Shown here: piece by piece, positions 17,419 to 27,076 of the stretch
Layout: every line of letters starts with the position of its first letter
Numbering within the stretch: position 1 is the stretch's first letter
NCBI RefSeq assembly: GCF_014652895.1
Contig: NZ_BMZR01000002.1
Coordinates: 124,001-188,000, forward strand
Reading direction: 5' to 3'
DNA: 64,000 nucleotides
From: Psychrobacter glaciei
Lineage (GTDB): Bacteria > Pseudomonadota > Gammaproteobacteria > Pseudomonadales > Moraxellaceae
The notes under the pieces: generated by a model
Told to the model about the DNA's origin: nothing
What the model saw: only the letters and a program-made list of their open reading frames with translations
The model's database searches: none
Made by a program: the position numbers and the translations under genes

Positions 17419-18219
17419 CTAACTGTTTTGACGATGCGATGCCATAAAGTCTTTGACACGCTCAGAGGTAGGATTGTCAAAAATTTGTTCGGGCGTACCC
17501 ATCTCTTCAACGACTCCTTGATGTAAGAATACGACTTGGCTAGACACTTCGCGGGCAAAACGCATCTCATGCGTGACGATCAGCATCGTGCGCCCTTCTT
17601 CTGCTAACTCACGCATGACTGCCAGCACTTCATTCACTAGCTCAGGGTCTAAGGCGGACGTTGGCTCATCAAATAACAATACCCGTGGCTGCATAGCAAG
17701 GGCACGGGCAATGGCGACACGTTGACGCTGACCACCAGATAGATTGGCAGGGTAAGCATCTTTTTTGTCAAGTAAACCCACTTTATCAAGCAGCTGCTCG
17801 GCATCACTGATCGCTTGATCTTTTTTAATCTTTAAAACTTGCGTTGGCCCTTCGATGATGTTTTGCAAAATCGTTTTGTGCGGCCACAAGTTGAAGTTCT
17901 GAAAGACGAAGCCCACACGCGCACGCAAACTCTCCAGTTGCTTGATATCTGAGGCTTGTAGCTCACCTGATTTGCCAGGCTTTAACATCAGCTCTTCATT
18001 ACCGATGATAATGCGACCTTGATTGGGCTTTTCAAGCAAATTAATACAGCGCAATAAGGTGGATTTTCCAGAGCCAGAAGAGCCCAAAATAGAGATCACA
18101 TCACCATCATAGGCAGTGAGCGATACCCCTTTTAGCACTGCCAATGAGCCATAGCTTTTATGGACGTCTTGTAGATCTAAGGCGATAGGACGAGTCGGGT
18201 TTTTTGCAGTATCAAGCAT
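17419..18219 (-). CDS. Basic amino acid ABC transporter ATP-binding protein (HisP type)
   Basis: A 266-residue ATPase of the HisP/ArtP/OccP group. Walker [10 protein letters not shown] (46-54), signature [15 protein letters not shown], Walker [14 protein letters not shown] and a HEMRF H-loop are present. The insert [19 protein letters not shown] between Walker A and the Q-loop is typical of HisP relatives and absent from GltL. It energises the permease pair at 12311-13783, which otherwise lacks an ATPase. It is the first gene of this cluster on the minus strand. Confidence 0.9.
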   Translation of the reverse strand: MLDTAKNPTRPIALDLQDVHKSYGSLAVLKGVSLTAYDGDVISILGSSGSGKSTLLRCINLLEKPNQGRIIIGNEELMLKPGKSGELQASDIKQLESLRARVGFVFQNFNLWPHKTILQNIIEGPTQVLKIKKDQAISDAEQLLDKVGLLDKKDAYPANLSGGQRQRVAIARALAMQPRVLLFDEPTSALDPELVNEVLAVMRELAEEGRTMLIVTHEMRFAREVSSQVVFLHQGVVEEMGTPEQIFDNPTSERVKDFMASHRQNS

Positions 18220-18569
18220 GGTTCAGCAGGCTTCCAATATATATGAGTGAGAACGAAAATAAAAAACAGCATCGTATAGAGTATAAAGCAATGCCTTACA
18301 TACCACCTTAATAGGATAGCGCGATGGCTAAGACACCATAAGAGAGGTATTGTCTCCTATAATGCAGAGAAAACGCAAACTTTGCGCAGCATTAGCTCAT
18401 GAATCGTCCAATCGACTGCTGGCACAAAAAAAGCCCAAACCGCATTTAGGTGCTGAGCTTTATTTTATCACTTTAGTGTACTAGGCGTTGTTTTATCTGA
18501 TGGTAACCTCGCATCTTAAATAGTGTTTATTGATAGTGTTTATTAATAGTATTTATCGATAGCCTGCGA
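18220..18569. other. Intergenic region downstream of the small lipoprotein gene
   Basis: AT-rich, 350 bp. It contains three short runs of the form TAGTGTTTATTGATAG (about 18521-18560). A weak hairpin near 18428-18460 is not convincing as a terminator. No gene seen. Confidence 0.45.
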
Positions 18570-18866
18570 TTAGTACGTTGAAACATGCTCTGAGCTTTCA
18601 GTACCATCCAATACTTCTGCATCATCTGCGGTTGCTACTGCCACATCATCATTTGCACCAACAGCCATGCCATCATCGGCACTTGCAATGGCAATATCGT
18701 CAGAGCTACTTACAGTCGCGCTCTCCTCTACTGCTGTTTGTGCATCTACTGCCGGTTCAGTTTCCATTGGTGACTCATCTTTTTTGCCGCAAGCACTTAA
18801 CGCCAGTGCCCCTGCGACCAGCCCAACTGTCAGCCAGCTTTTATATGCATATTGTTTAGTAGCCAT
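18570..18866 (-). CDS. Small acidic lipoprotein of unknown function
   Basis: A 98-residue predicted lipoprotein: basic N-terminus, hydrophobic helix and lipobox LSAC (Cys26), then a highly acidic Ala/Asp/Val/Ser-rich region with repeats of the type (V/I)A(V/I)A(S/T)ADD. The repeated ADD motifs suggest disordered or metal-binding sequence, but no domain is recognised. GGAGA upstream supports the start. It stands alone between the transporter cluster and proA, on the opposite strand to proA. Confidence 0.75.
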   Translation of the reverse strand: MATKQYAYKSWLTVGLVAGALALSACGKKDESPMETEPAVDAQTAVEESATVSSSDDIAIASADDGMAVGANDDVAVATADDAEVLDGTESSEHVSTY

Positions 18867-19258
18867 GTCAATTCTCCATTATCTATGGTCTTTTGATTCA
18901 ACACTATCTATCGATAGCGTTACTGTCTTAGTGCTTACTATACTGACGATACATCACGGCTACCTTAGTATTTACAGCACATTTCTGTTAAAGACACGTA
19001 AAGATAGAGTAGTGTATTGATAACAGTTATCCAATAAGAAACGCAGAATAAGACGAACAAAACAGCACCAGATAAGTCCTCATAAGCGCTTTGTAAAGCG
19101 GGCTCTGTTCACAAAATCATCTTTACTATCGCCTCAATCTCCTCTATGTTAAATAGCATAATGCCATATGGGCATCCAAAGCTGCTTTTTTTGCTAAATT
19201 TTCGCCTCTTTAGGCGCTTTTATCTATTTAGAACATGTATCACTATAAGGAAAAATTT
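18867..19258. other. Divergent intergenic region lipoprotein / proA
   Basis: A 392-bp gap upstream of two divergent genes. No gene or repeat recognised; promoters for both are expected here. Confidence 0.5.
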
Positions 19259-20560
19259 ATGACTCAATCAAACATCACAGACGTTACCACCTATATGCAA
19301 TCTGTTGGTAAGCAAGCACGCGCGGCATCACGTGCCCTTGCAGCAGCCAATACGAGCGACAAAAACACCGCCCTTATGTCAATCTATGACGTATTGCTAG
19401 AGGCGAAAAAAGATATTTTGTCTGCCAATAAAATCGATATGGATAACGGTCGAAAGAACGACTTAGACGCCGCCCTACTTGACCGTCTAGAGCTAAACGA
19501 TGCGCGCTTCGATGGTATGTTACAAGGTCTAAAAGACGTATCGGCGCTACCTGATCCTATCGGCGAAGTCACCGACATGACTTACCAACCATCGGGTATT
19601 CATTTGGGCAAAATGCGAGTACCACTCGGCGTGGTCGGTATGATTTATGAGTCGCGTCCTAACGTAACACTAGAAGCCGCCTCTTTAGCCTTAAAATCAG
19701 GCAATGCGATTATCTTGCGCGGTGGCTCTGAAGCTTTTGAATCCAATCAAGCAATCGCCAAATGTATCTTAGAAGGTCTAAAAAAAGTCGGACTGTCTGA
19801 GCACAGTGTGCAGGTATTGCAAACGACTGATCGCGCTGCTGTCGGCGAGCTGATTACGATGACTGATTATGTTGATGTCATCGTCCCACGCGGCGGTAAA
19901 GGTTTGATTGAGCGTATCAGCCGTGATGCCAAAGTCCCTGTGATTAAGCATTTAGACGGTAACTGCCACACCTTTATTGACAGTGATGCCGATCCTGAGA
20001 TTGCTATCAAAGTCAGCGTCAATGCCAAAACGCATCGCTATGGCACTTGTAATACCATGGAGACACTATTGGTCGATGAATCAGTCGCGGGTGAGTTATT
20101 ACCAAAAATTGCTGAAGCCATCATTCAAGCCGATGATGCCATGCAACTGCGGCTCGATGACAAGTCGCAAGCCATCTTGAATGACAATGCTGCGCTCAAG
20201 GGTCATCTATCTGCCGCAACTGCTGAAGACTGGGATACCGAATATTTAGCCCCTATCTTGGCGGTAAAAGTCTTGTCAGGTATCGACGAAGCCATCGAAC
20301 ATATCAATACCCATGGCAGCCATCATACCGATGTCATCATTACTGATAACTATACCAAGTCGCAACGCTTCATCCGTGAAGTCGATTCTGCCAGCGTCAT
20401 GATTAACGCCTCTAGCCGCTTTGCTGATGGTTTCGAATATGGTCTAGGTGCTGAGATTGGTATCTCAACGGATAAAATCCATGCGCGCGGTCCTGTGGGT
20501 CTCGAAGGTCTGACTTCACAAAAATGGATCGTTTATGGTCATGGTGAGACACGCGCTTAG
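19259..20560 (+). CDS. proA: Gamma-glutamyl phosphate reductase
   Basis: Second enzyme of proline biosynthesis: NADPH-dependent reduction of gamma-glutamyl phosphate to glutamate semialdehyde, in the cytoplasm. The 433-residue protein is full length for the family. It has the aldehyde-dehydrogenase-like fold, [17 protein letters not shown] (121-137), the nucleotide loop LRGGSEA and the catalytic cysteine in [11 protein letters not shown] (Cys264). The ATG at 19259 is chosen because AAGG lies upstream and family alignment starts here; an upstream in-frame start at 19235 is unlikely. proB is not adjacent. Confidence 0.96.
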   Translation: MTQSNITDVTTYMQSVGKQARAASRALAAANTSDKNTALMSIYDVLLEAKKDILSANKIDMDNGRKNDLDAALLDRLELNDARFDGMLQGLKDVSALPDPIGEVTDMTYQPSGIHLGKMRVPLGVVGMIYESRPNVTLEAASLALKSGNAIILRGGSEAFESNQAIAKCILEGLKKVGLSEHSVQVLQTTDRAAVGELITMTDYVDVIVPRGGKGLIERISRDAKVPVIKHLDGNCHTFIDSDADPEIAIKVSVNAKTHRYGTCNTMETLLVDESVAGELLPKIAEAIIQADDAMQLRLDDKSQAILNDNAALKGHLSAATAEDWDTEYLAPILAVKVLSGIDEAIEHINTHGSHHTDVIITDNYTKSQRFIREVDSASVMINASSRFADGFEYGLGAEIGISTDKIHARGPVGLEGLTSQKWIVYGHGETRA

Positions 20561-20608
20561 CTTATGGCGTCCCACCCTATCATCTACCGTTTAACTTAAC
20601 GTATAATC

Positions 20609-20643
20609 CAAAAAAACGTCAGCTTAATTGCTGGCGTTTTTTT
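20609..20643 (+). terminator. Terminator after proA
   Basis: Stem AAAAAACGTCAGC/GCTGGCGTTTTTT with one G-T pair and a six-base loop, with a T-run. Confidence 0.9.
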
Positions 20644-20716
20644 ATGAATGACAATATGTTATATATGCTGCATACCCGTTATTTTGTATACAAATAATCT
20701 ATAGGAAAACTGACCC

Positions 20717-21475
20717 ATGCAAAGTGGCAAGATTAAGCACTGGAACCAAGATAAAGGCTATGGCTTTATCGATGTGGACGATCAAAATGAGGATGTGTTT
20801 TTTCATGTCAGTAAAGTTCGATTGTCACAGCCGATAACCGTCGGTCAAAGCGTCTATTTCAATAGTGTACGTAATGATAAAGACCAATTACGAGCCACTG
20901 AAGTCACGTCATCTTCACTGAGCATTGAACCAGACACTGACAATGACACTGCGTCAAATGTGCCCAAGCACATACCTAATAATGCCAAACGAAATAGCCA
21001 GCACAGCAGTCGCGTCTCAAATCGCAGTAGTCAAAACAGTAGTCAAAATAAGAGAAGCTTAGGCTCTACCCTATTTAGCCTCATCGCTATTATCGCCGTC
21101 GCGTTTTATTTCTTTGGTGACTTAAAATCTACTTTCTTTGCTGATGGTGTTGAGTCGACGACGATATCGGCATCTAAAAGCTCAAGCCCAGCAACCAACT
21201 CTGGTGTAACGGGTGATGCTCAGATAGCTAGGACGGTAGCACTCATTCAGCAAGGCGGGCCTTTTCCTTATCCAAATAAAGATGGCACGACGTTTTATAA
21301 TCGTGAGGGCAGATTACCCGCGCAGTCGCAAGGCTATTACCGTGAATATACCGTACCTACCCCTAATGTGTCACATCGCGGCGCGCGGCGTATCGTTACC
21401 GGAGGCTATCCACCTACCGTTTATTACTTGACGGTCGACCATTATGAGAGCTTTAGAAAATTGGAGGTCAATTAA
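20717..21475 (+). CDS. Cold-shock domain / membrane / RNase Sa-type ribonuclease fusion
   Basis: A 252-residue three-part protein. Residues 1-65 are a cold-shock domain with RNP1 KGYGFI (13-18) and RNP2-like DVFFHVS (26-32), a nucleic-acid-binding fold. Residues 66-113 are a polar, Ser/Asn-rich linker ending in KR. Residues 117-134 are a hydrophobic helix. After a second Ser/Thr linker, residues 168-252 are a complete microbial guanyl-specific RNase domain resembling RNase Sa: NRE (195-197), catalytic-base Glu210 in YYREYTV, RGARR (Arg221, Arg225) and general-acid His242 in DHY. Positive-inside charge suggests the RNase domain faces the periplasm, but this is inference. A barstar-like gene follows after one base. 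Confidence 0.85.
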   Translation: MQSGKIKHWNQDKGYGFIDVDDQNEDVFFHVSKVRLSQPITVGQSVYFNSVRNDKDQLRATEVTSSSLSIEPDTDNDTASNVPKHIPNNAKRNSQHSSRVSNRSSQNSSQNKRSLGSTLFSLIAIIAVAFYFFGDLKSTFFADGVESTTISASKSSSPATNSGVTGDAQIARTVALIQQGGPFPYPNKDGTTFYNREGRLPAQSQGYYREYTVPTPNVSHRGARRIVTGGYPPTVYYLTVDHYESFRKLEVN

Positions 21476-21476
21476 G

Positions 21477-21836
21477 ATGAGTGAAGCCATCCACTATGTT
21501 AATCAAAACCACATTAACCAAAACGGTACAGCACTACATGCGGTCATTCCTATTGAGGCTGTTACCATACCCGTGGGTGACGCACTGGATAAAACCACGC
21601 TATTGACGAGTCTAGCCCGCGCCTGTGACTTCCCCAGTTATTTTTCGCACAACTGGGACAGCGCGTGGGACTGCTTGATAGATAGCGAGGTGGTGCATTT
21701 AACGCTTGATTTGACGGTGATAAAAAGGATTAATACCGAAGATTTCAATGTCTTTAAGAGCATCATTGAGGATGCCTATAGAGAATTTGGCAAACCACAA
21801 CTGTGGCTCATTGTGCCGTCTGAGGACGAAGTCTAA
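21477..21836 (+). CDS. Barstar family ribonuclease inhibitor
   Basis: A 119-residue protein whose region ACDFPSYFSHNWDSAWDCL matches barstar's helix 2, including the residues that plug the barnase active site (Asp61, Trp64, Asp65 here, aligned to barstar Asp35, Trp38, Asp39). A GGAGG site lies just inside the end of the upstream RNase gene, and the start is one base past that stop, so the two are translationally coupled. It should bind and block the RNase domain. No signal peptide: cytoplasmic. An in-frame start at 21444 would overlap the RNase gene and is less likely. Confidence 0.85.
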   Translation: MSEAIHYVNQNHINQNGTALHAVIPIEAVTIPVGDALDKTTLLTSLARACDFPSYFSHNWDSAWDCLIDSEVVHLTLDLTVIKRINTEDFNVFKSIIEDAYREFGKPQLWLIVPSEDEV

Positions 21837-21883
21837 TCACTGAGCGTAGCTGATAGTCACCGATAATTAGTCGTAATCATAGA

Positions 21884-21927
21884 AACCTGAATTCGAGATA
21901 AAGCCATATTTATCCCGAATTCAGGTT
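21884..21927. terminator. Long near-perfect hairpin before gltS
   Basis: AACCTGAATTCG-GATAAA pairs with TTTATC-CGAATTCAGGTT around a six-base loop with one mismatch. It lies 27 bp upstream of gltS and is followed by TTTATTTT on the plus strand. It may end the RNase/barstar transcript or attenuate gltS. Confidence 0.7.
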
Positions 21928-21954
21928 AATTTATTTTATAGAAAGGATTAACCT

Positions 21955-23229
21955 ATGGAGATTACCTTAAACGGTTATTACACATTGATATTAGCCACCT
22001 TGGTGCTGCTACTTGGCCGATTTTTGGTGAAGAGAGTCAAGTTTTTAGAAGATTTTAATATTCCCGAACCGGTTGCCGGTGGTTTGGTCGCTGCTATTAT
22101 CGTCTATATTCTCAATATGGTTTGGGGGTATAGTTTTAATTTTCACCAAGGATTACAGACGGCGACCATGCTGATGTTCTTTGCATCTATTGGCTTAAGT
22201 GCTGATTTTGGCAGGCTAAAAGCCGGTGGTACACCCTTATTAATTTTCACTGTCGTAGTCTCCGTCTTCATCATTTTACAAGATATCGTTGGCGTGGCAA
22301 TGGCAAGTGCCTTGGGGCTTGATCCTCTGCTCGGTCTAGTCACCGGCTCTATCGCCTTGACTGGTGGGCATGGTACGGCAGGTGCTTGGGGCATTACTTT
22401 AGAAGAAGACTACGGCGTGGTCGGCGCCACAACGCTTGGTATTGCTGTTGCTACTTATGGTTTGGTCGCAGGTGGTATCGTCGGTGGCCCTGTTGCCCGT
22501 CGTTTAATTAATCGACTTGGACTAAAGCCCGCACCTGCCAACCCACACCCTAGTGATATTGAAAAAGTCGCGGGCGCACAGTCGTTATATAGTACCAAGC
22601 ATGACGAGGATAACGCGCACAGTGATAAAGAAATCTTTGAGAGACCAGATAGCATGCGCTTTATCACTGCGTCTTCTACTATCGAAACATTAGCGCTCTT
22701 TGCTGCGGCATTGGCTTTTGCAGAAGTGATGACACTGGTAGCAGAGGGCACATGGTTTGAGTTGCCAACCTTCGTTTGGGCACTGGCAGGCGGCGTTATC
22801 ATTCGAAATGTACTAACGATGGTCTTCAATTTTGATATGTTTGACCGTTCGATTGACGTGTTCGGTAACGCCTCTTTGAGTCTATTTTTAGCCATGGCGC
22901 TGCTGTCTTTGAAGCTATGGCAATTGACTGATCTAGCCGGCCCTGTATTGATTATCTTGTTGGTGCAGACAGTCATCATGATTATTTATGTCTATTTTAT
23001 TACCTTTAAAGTCATGGGTAAAAACTATGATGCGGCTGTTTTGTCAGCGGGACATTGCGGTTTTGGTATGGGTGCAACCCCAACAGCGATTGCCAATATG
23101 CAAGCAGTAACTGACCGCTATCTGCCTTCGCCCAAGGCCTTTTTGATTGTGCCAATGGTTGGTGCTTTCTTTGTTGATATTGTCAATGCCACGGTATTGC
23201 AGATATTTACGAAGTTACCGTTTATGTAG
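21955..23229 (+). CDS. gltS: Sodium/glutamate symporter
   Basis: A 424-residue polytopic inner-membrane protein that imports glutamate with Na+. Family motifs include FNIPEPVAGGLVAA near the N-terminus, TGSIALTGGHGTAGAWG in the first inverted-repeat core and LSAGHCGFGMGATPTAIANM in the second. The loop in the middle (about 185-225) is hydrophilic and cytoplasmic. GAAAGGA lies upstream of the ATG. It stands between the RNase/barstar pair and its own terminator, giving the genome a second glutamate uptake route besides GltIJKL. Confidence 0.95.
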   Translation: MEITLNGYYTLILATLVLLLGRFLVKRVKFLEDFNIPEPVAGGLVAAIIVYILNMVWGYSFNFHQGLQTATMLMFFASIGLSADFGRLKAGGTPLLIFTVVVSVFIILQDIVGVAMASALGLDPLLGLVTGSIALTGGHGTAGAWGITLEEDYGVVGATTLGIAVATYGLVAGGIVGGPVARRLINRLGLKPAPANPHPSDIEKVAGAQSLYSTKHDEDNAHSDKEIFERPDSMRFITASSTIETLALFAAALAFAEVMTLVAEGTWFELPTFVWALAGGVIIRNVLTMVFNFDMFDRSIDVFGNASLSLFLAMALLSLKLWQLTDLAGPVLIILLVQTVIMIIYVYFITFKVMGKNYDAAVLSAGHCGFGMGATPTAIANMQAVTDRYLPSPKAFLIVPMVGAFFVDIVNATVLQIFTKLPFM

Positions 23230-23291
23230 GCTGATGCTGTCACAGAGCAAAATTTAATAACTATCTAGCAAATAACGAATGTCAGACATCG

Positions 23292-23327
23292 AAAAGCCCG
23301 CCAAGACTAATCTTAGCGGGCTTTTTT
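23292..23327. terminator. Bidirectional terminator between gltS and the AGCS gene
   Basis: AAAAGCCCGC..AAGA/TCTT.GCGGGCTTTT hairpin with T-runs on both strands between convergent genes. Confidence 0.88.
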
Positions 23328-23364
23328 AATTATCAAGTTATAATAGAATGTTCCATCAAACCCA

Positions 23365-24903
23365 TTATTTAAACTTTTTAATTTCACCACTCTTCACACG
23401 AGCAACAAAGGAATTAACCTCTTTTTTCACAATTGGCATCAAGAAGTATAGACCGATGATGTTAAAGATAGACATCGCGAAGATGGCTGCATCTGAGAAG
23501 TCAATAACAAAGCTGAATTGTATAATGGTACCGATAACGACGAAGATAAGAAAGATGAGTTTATATATCACCTCGCCAACTTTACCTTCACCGAAGAGGT
23601 AAGTCCAAGCTTTTAGACCATAATATGACCATGAAATCATTGTTGAAAAGGCGAACAATACCACAGCTACGGCTAGGAAGTACTGGAAAATTGGTGCTGT
23701 TTCCATGAAGGCAGCACGGGTTAGATCCACACCAGTGAGCGCTTGAGTTTGTAGATTTGCTGCTGTATTCACGCCAGATATAGTAATAACCAACGCCGTC
23801 ATAGTACAGATAACAACCGTATCAATGAAAGGCTCTAACAGCGCTACTAAACCTTCAGTAGCAGGTTCATTCGTTTTTACCGCTGAGTGAGCAATAGCGG
23901 CTGAACCAATACCTGCTTCGTTAGAAAAAGTCGCACGTTTCAAGCCTTGGATTAATGCCCCAATAAAACCACCAGCCACGCCAGCACCAGTGAAAGCACC
24001 AGTGAAAATCTCGCCAAATGCGGCGCCGATATGATTAAAGTTTGCAACCAGTACGATGACACCCATTGTGATATACAACAAAGCCATAAAAGGTACGACT
24101 TTTTCGGTAACGGTTGCTATGCGAGGCATACCACCAAGAATGACTGAACCGACTAAAATAGCTAAGCCAATACCGAAAAATAAACTGTAATCAGCAGGAA
24201 TGCTAAAAGTAGAACTCATGACTGCAAAGGCTTGGTTACCCTGAAACATGTTACCAGCGCCAAACGCAGCCAATATACACATAAGGGCAAAACCGACGGC
24301 TAATACCTTACCCAATCCACCCATACCACGTTCAGCCATACCGCGACTTAGGTAGTACATAGGTCCACCTGATACGGCACCAGAAGGCAGGATCGTACGG
24401 TATTTGACACCTAACGTACACTCTACAAACTTGGAAGCCATACCGAACAGACCAACTATAATCATCCAAAAGGTAGCACCAGGTCCACCAATAGCAAGTG
24501 CCGCACCCACACCTGCAATATTACCAAGACCAACCGTACCTGACAAAGCAGTGGCTAGTGCTTGAAAATGGCTGACCTCGCCTTCTTCTTTGACAGCAGG
24601 GTTTGGATCAGTATATTTGCCTCTGACAATATCAAGAGACAACCCTACTTGACGAAACTGAATAAAGCCAAAATAGAAGGTAAAGACTAATGCGGCAACT
24701 AATAACCAACCCACAATTAGCGGAAAGCTTACGTCGCCAAGAGGTACTGAAAAGAAAATAAGATCGACGAACCAACCAAATATATTGGCCATAAAGCCAT
24801 CGAGACCTGCTCCAAAAGCTGCTAGACCTGATTGTTGTTCTGCTGCTTGCGCAAAAGTAGTGCTAAGTAATAGCATCGTTGCGACTAAATATTGTTTTTT
24901 CAT
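23365..24903 (-). CDS. Sodium:alanine (glycine) symporter, AGCS family
   Basis: A 512-residue polytopic symporter for alanine or glycine with Na+. Family motifs include GTVGLGNIAGVGAALAIGGPG, the GPMYYLSRGM segment and RATFSNEAGIGSAAIAHS. The protein has a signal-peptide-like N-terminus (MKKQYLVATMLLLSTTFAQA) ahead of the usual first helix, which is also seen in some other marine gammaproteobacterial AGCS proteins. The ATG at 24903 follows AAAGGG; an in-frame start at 24927 is unlikely. Convergent with gltS and upstream gap is long. Confidence 0.92.
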   Translation of the reverse strand: MKKQYLVATMLLLSTTFAQAAEQQSGLAAFGAGLDGFMANIFGWFVDLIFFSVPLGDVSFPLIVGWLLVAALVFTFYFGFIQFRQVGLSLDIVRGKYTDPNPAVKEEGEVSHFQALATALSGTVGLGNIAGVGAALAIGGPGATFWMIIVGLFGMASKFVECTLGVKYRTILPSGAVSGGPMYYLSRGMAERGMGGLGKVLAVGFALMCILAAFGAGNMFQGNQAFAVMSSTFSIPADYSLFFGIGLAILVGSVILGGMPRIATVTEKVVPFMALLYITMGVIVLVANFNHIGAAFGEIFTGAFTGAGVAGGFIGALIQGLKRATFSNEAGIGSAAIAHSAVKTNEPATEGLVALLEPFIDTVVICTMTALVITISGVNTAANLQTQALTGVDLTRAAFMETAPIFQYFLAVAVVLFAFSTMISWSYYGLKAWTYLFGEGKVGEVIYKLIFLIFVVIGTIIQFSFVIDFSDAAIFAMSIFNIIGLYFLMPIVKKEVNSFVARVKSGEIKKFK

Positions 24904-25260
24904 GTAAATCCCTTTAGTGAAAATCATATTTATATAATTATTTAATCAATTACAGCGATACTGGTACAAAGTGTAATTATTTATTGTACTTTGTATCAGT
25001 ATTATTACTAAATGTTCAATGCCGACTATATACTAATACTTTTGTATAAACAAAAACATTTACACATTTTTCTCAATTAAACATCAACTTAGCGCTTTAA
25101 AGCTGATAGCCGAACTCAGTCAAGCTCACTATAATTATCGAAAAATGTCGGTAGTATTTTTTACTATAAATGACAGACTTAAATATAATTAAAAGAGCTA
25201 AATGACAATATCAACACAGGTTTGCGTTACATGATCTAAGACTTGTAGAGAGTAATAACA
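24904..25260. other. Intergenic region upstream of the AGCS gene
   Basis: Very AT-rich. I looked for a glycine riboswitch here, as often precedes AGCS genes, but saw no conserved core. No gene seen. Confidence 0.5.
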
Positions 25261-25296
25261 AAAAAACCGCTAAGCAAAAGCTTAGCGGTTTTTTTT
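25261..25296 (-). terminator. Terminator after glyA
   Basis: Stem AAAAAACCGCTAAGC/GCTTAGCGGTTTTTT with an AAAA loop, 17 bp past the glyA stop; T-runs on both strands. Confidence 0.92.
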
Positions 25297-25312
25297 ATTA
25301 CCATTCTAAAGT

Positions 25313-26569
25313 TTACTGATTCTTAGCATAGACTGGCAATTCTGCACAGATCGCCTCTACTTTACCACGTACTTCAGTAGCAACCGCTTCATCACCACGG
25401 CTGTCTAGTACATCACAAATCCAACCTGCCAAATCACCCGCTTGCGCTTCGTTGAAGCCGCGAGTAGTGATGGCTGGTGTACCGATACGAATACCAGACG
25501 TCACGAATGGTGATTTTGGATCGTTTGGTACAGCGTTTTTGTTCACAGTGATGTGAGCTTCGCCAAGCCATTTATCGGCTTCTTTACCCGTCATTTCTTG
25601 CTTAACCAAGCTGATCAGCATGAGATGATTTTCAGTACCACCAGAGATGATTTCATAGCCACGCTCTTGGATGACTTTTGCCATTGCTTGTGCATTTTTC
25701 ACGACTTGCTGCTGATAGGTTTTGAAGTTGTCTTCTAACGCTTCTTTAAAGCAAACTGCTTTTGCCGCAATGACATGCATCAACGGGCCACCTTGGTTGC
25801 CCGGGAATACGGCTGAGTTTAGTTTCTTAGCAAGCACTTCATCACGAGCCAAAATCATACCTGAACGTGGGCCACGTAGGGTTTTGTGCGTGGTGGTCGT
25901 CACGACATCAGCGAACGGTACTGGGCTTGGGTAAACACCACCAGCGATAAGACCAGCGACGTGCGCCATATCGACCAATAAGTAAGCGCCGACTTCATCA
26001 GCGATTTCGCGGAAACGTGCCCAATCGACCACTTGTGAATACGCTGAAAAACCAGCAATAATCATTTTTGGCTTGTGCTCACGCGCTAAACTCTCTACTT
26101 GGTCATAATCAATAAGACCAGTACCATCTACCAATCCGTACTGTACGGCATTGTAGTTCAGACCTGAGAAGTTGATGTGTGCGCCATGCGTTAAGTGACC
26201 ACCAGCGTCTAGGCTCATGCCCAATACCGTGTCATTTGCTTCTAGCAATGCTAAAAATACCGCAGAGTTTGCTTGGCTACCAGAATGTGGTTGAACGTTC
26301 ACATACTCTGCACCGAACAATTCTTTTGCACGATCAATGGCCAATTGTTCAACGACATCAACATGCTCACAACCACCATAGTAACGCTTGCCAGGATAGC
26401 CTTCTGCGTACTTGTTAGTAAGGTCAGTACCTTGCGCTTCCATCACTGCTTGTGAGCAGTAGTTTTCAGAAGCAATCAATTCGATATGATTTTCTTGACG
26501 AATGCTTTCTGCAGCCATCGCTTCAGCAAGTACTGGATCAAACTCTTTGATAGAAATATCTTTAAACAT
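25313..26569 (-). CDS. glyA: Serine hydroxymethyltransferase
   Basis: Cytoplasmic PLP enzyme that interconverts serine and glycine and loads one-carbon units on tetrahydrofolate. The 418-residue protein is full length. Motifs: [35 protein letters not shown] and the PLP lysine in [14 protein letters not shown] (Lys229). Monocistronic. Its proximity to the AGCS alanine/glycine symporter fits a shared theme of glycine supply but does not prove coregulation. Confidence 0.97.
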   Translation of the reverse strand: MFKDISIKEFDPVLAEAMAAESIRQENHIELIASENYCSQAVMEAQGTDLTNKYAEGYPGKRYYGGCEHVDVVEQLAIDRAKELFGAEYVNVQPHSGSQANSAVFLALLEANDTVLGMSLDAGGHLTHGAHINFSGLNYNAVQYGLVDGTGLIDYDQVESLAREHKPKMIIAGFSAYSQVVDWARFREIADEVGAYLLVDMAHVAGLIAGGVYPSPVPFADVVTTTTHKTLRGPRSGMILARDEVLAKKLNSAVFPGNQGGPLMHVIAAKAVCFKEALEDNFKTYQQQVVKNAQAMAKVIQERGYEIISGGTENHLMLISLVKQEMTGKEADKWLGEAHITVNKNAVPNDPKSPFVTSGIRIGTPAITTRGFNEAQAGDLAGWICDVLDSRGDEAVATEVRGKVEAICAELPVYAKNQ

Positions 26570-26988
26570 AGTGATGTCCTAGGTAGTGACTTTCGTTAAA
26601 AGACGTTATTAAAAAACGTCATTGAAAATAAGCTATAGCCTACCCGCAATAAAACCATTACTGCGCCAACATCGCTTAAAGTACATTGGCACTTTTGTGC
26701 GTAGTTTACCAGTATTAGAGTTATTTTAGATTGGCTGTATTAGCGAAGATTAATAGGAGTAAGCGAGGAAATCGGTCTGTCATTGGCTTATCCAGTTCGG
26801 CAATAAATAAGATACGAGTGGGTATCGCTATCATCGCTTTAGACTAAGTGTAACATGAAATTTCATGCTGCGAGCGCAAAAAATCTCACCTTAAGATGAG
26901 TGAATTAAATGACCATATAACACAGATAAATAGCCAATAAAATAAAGGATTTACCCGCTCTAAATCAATAGAAAGCTGTCTATAACTC
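26570..26988. other. Intergenic region upstream of glyA
   Basis: No gene seen. It contains an imperfect hairpin GACGTTATTAAAAAACGTC close to the glyA start and a short palindrome ATGAAATTTCAT near 26858. No riboswitch core recognised. Confidence 0.45.
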
Positions 26989-27018
26989 AAAAAACAGCCA
27001 CCTGAAGATGACTGTTTT
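26989..27018 (-). terminator. Terminator after the SH3-like protein gene
   Basis: Minus strand: AAAACAGTCA/TGGCTGTTTT stem with one G-T pair and then T-rich sequence. Confidence 0.7.
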
Positions 27019-27076
27019 CAAATCTATTTTTTAATCTACAGTCATATGCATTTAATTAAAGCATGGCGCTAATGAA

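Noticed and set aside
18428..18460. Hairpin-like sequence downstream of the small lipoprotein gene
   Set aside because: Only five outer base pairs with mismatches inside; not a credible terminator.
24904..25260. Possible glycine riboswitch before the AGCS gene or glyA
   Set aside because: Searched by eye for the conserved core on the minus strand in both leaders; not found.
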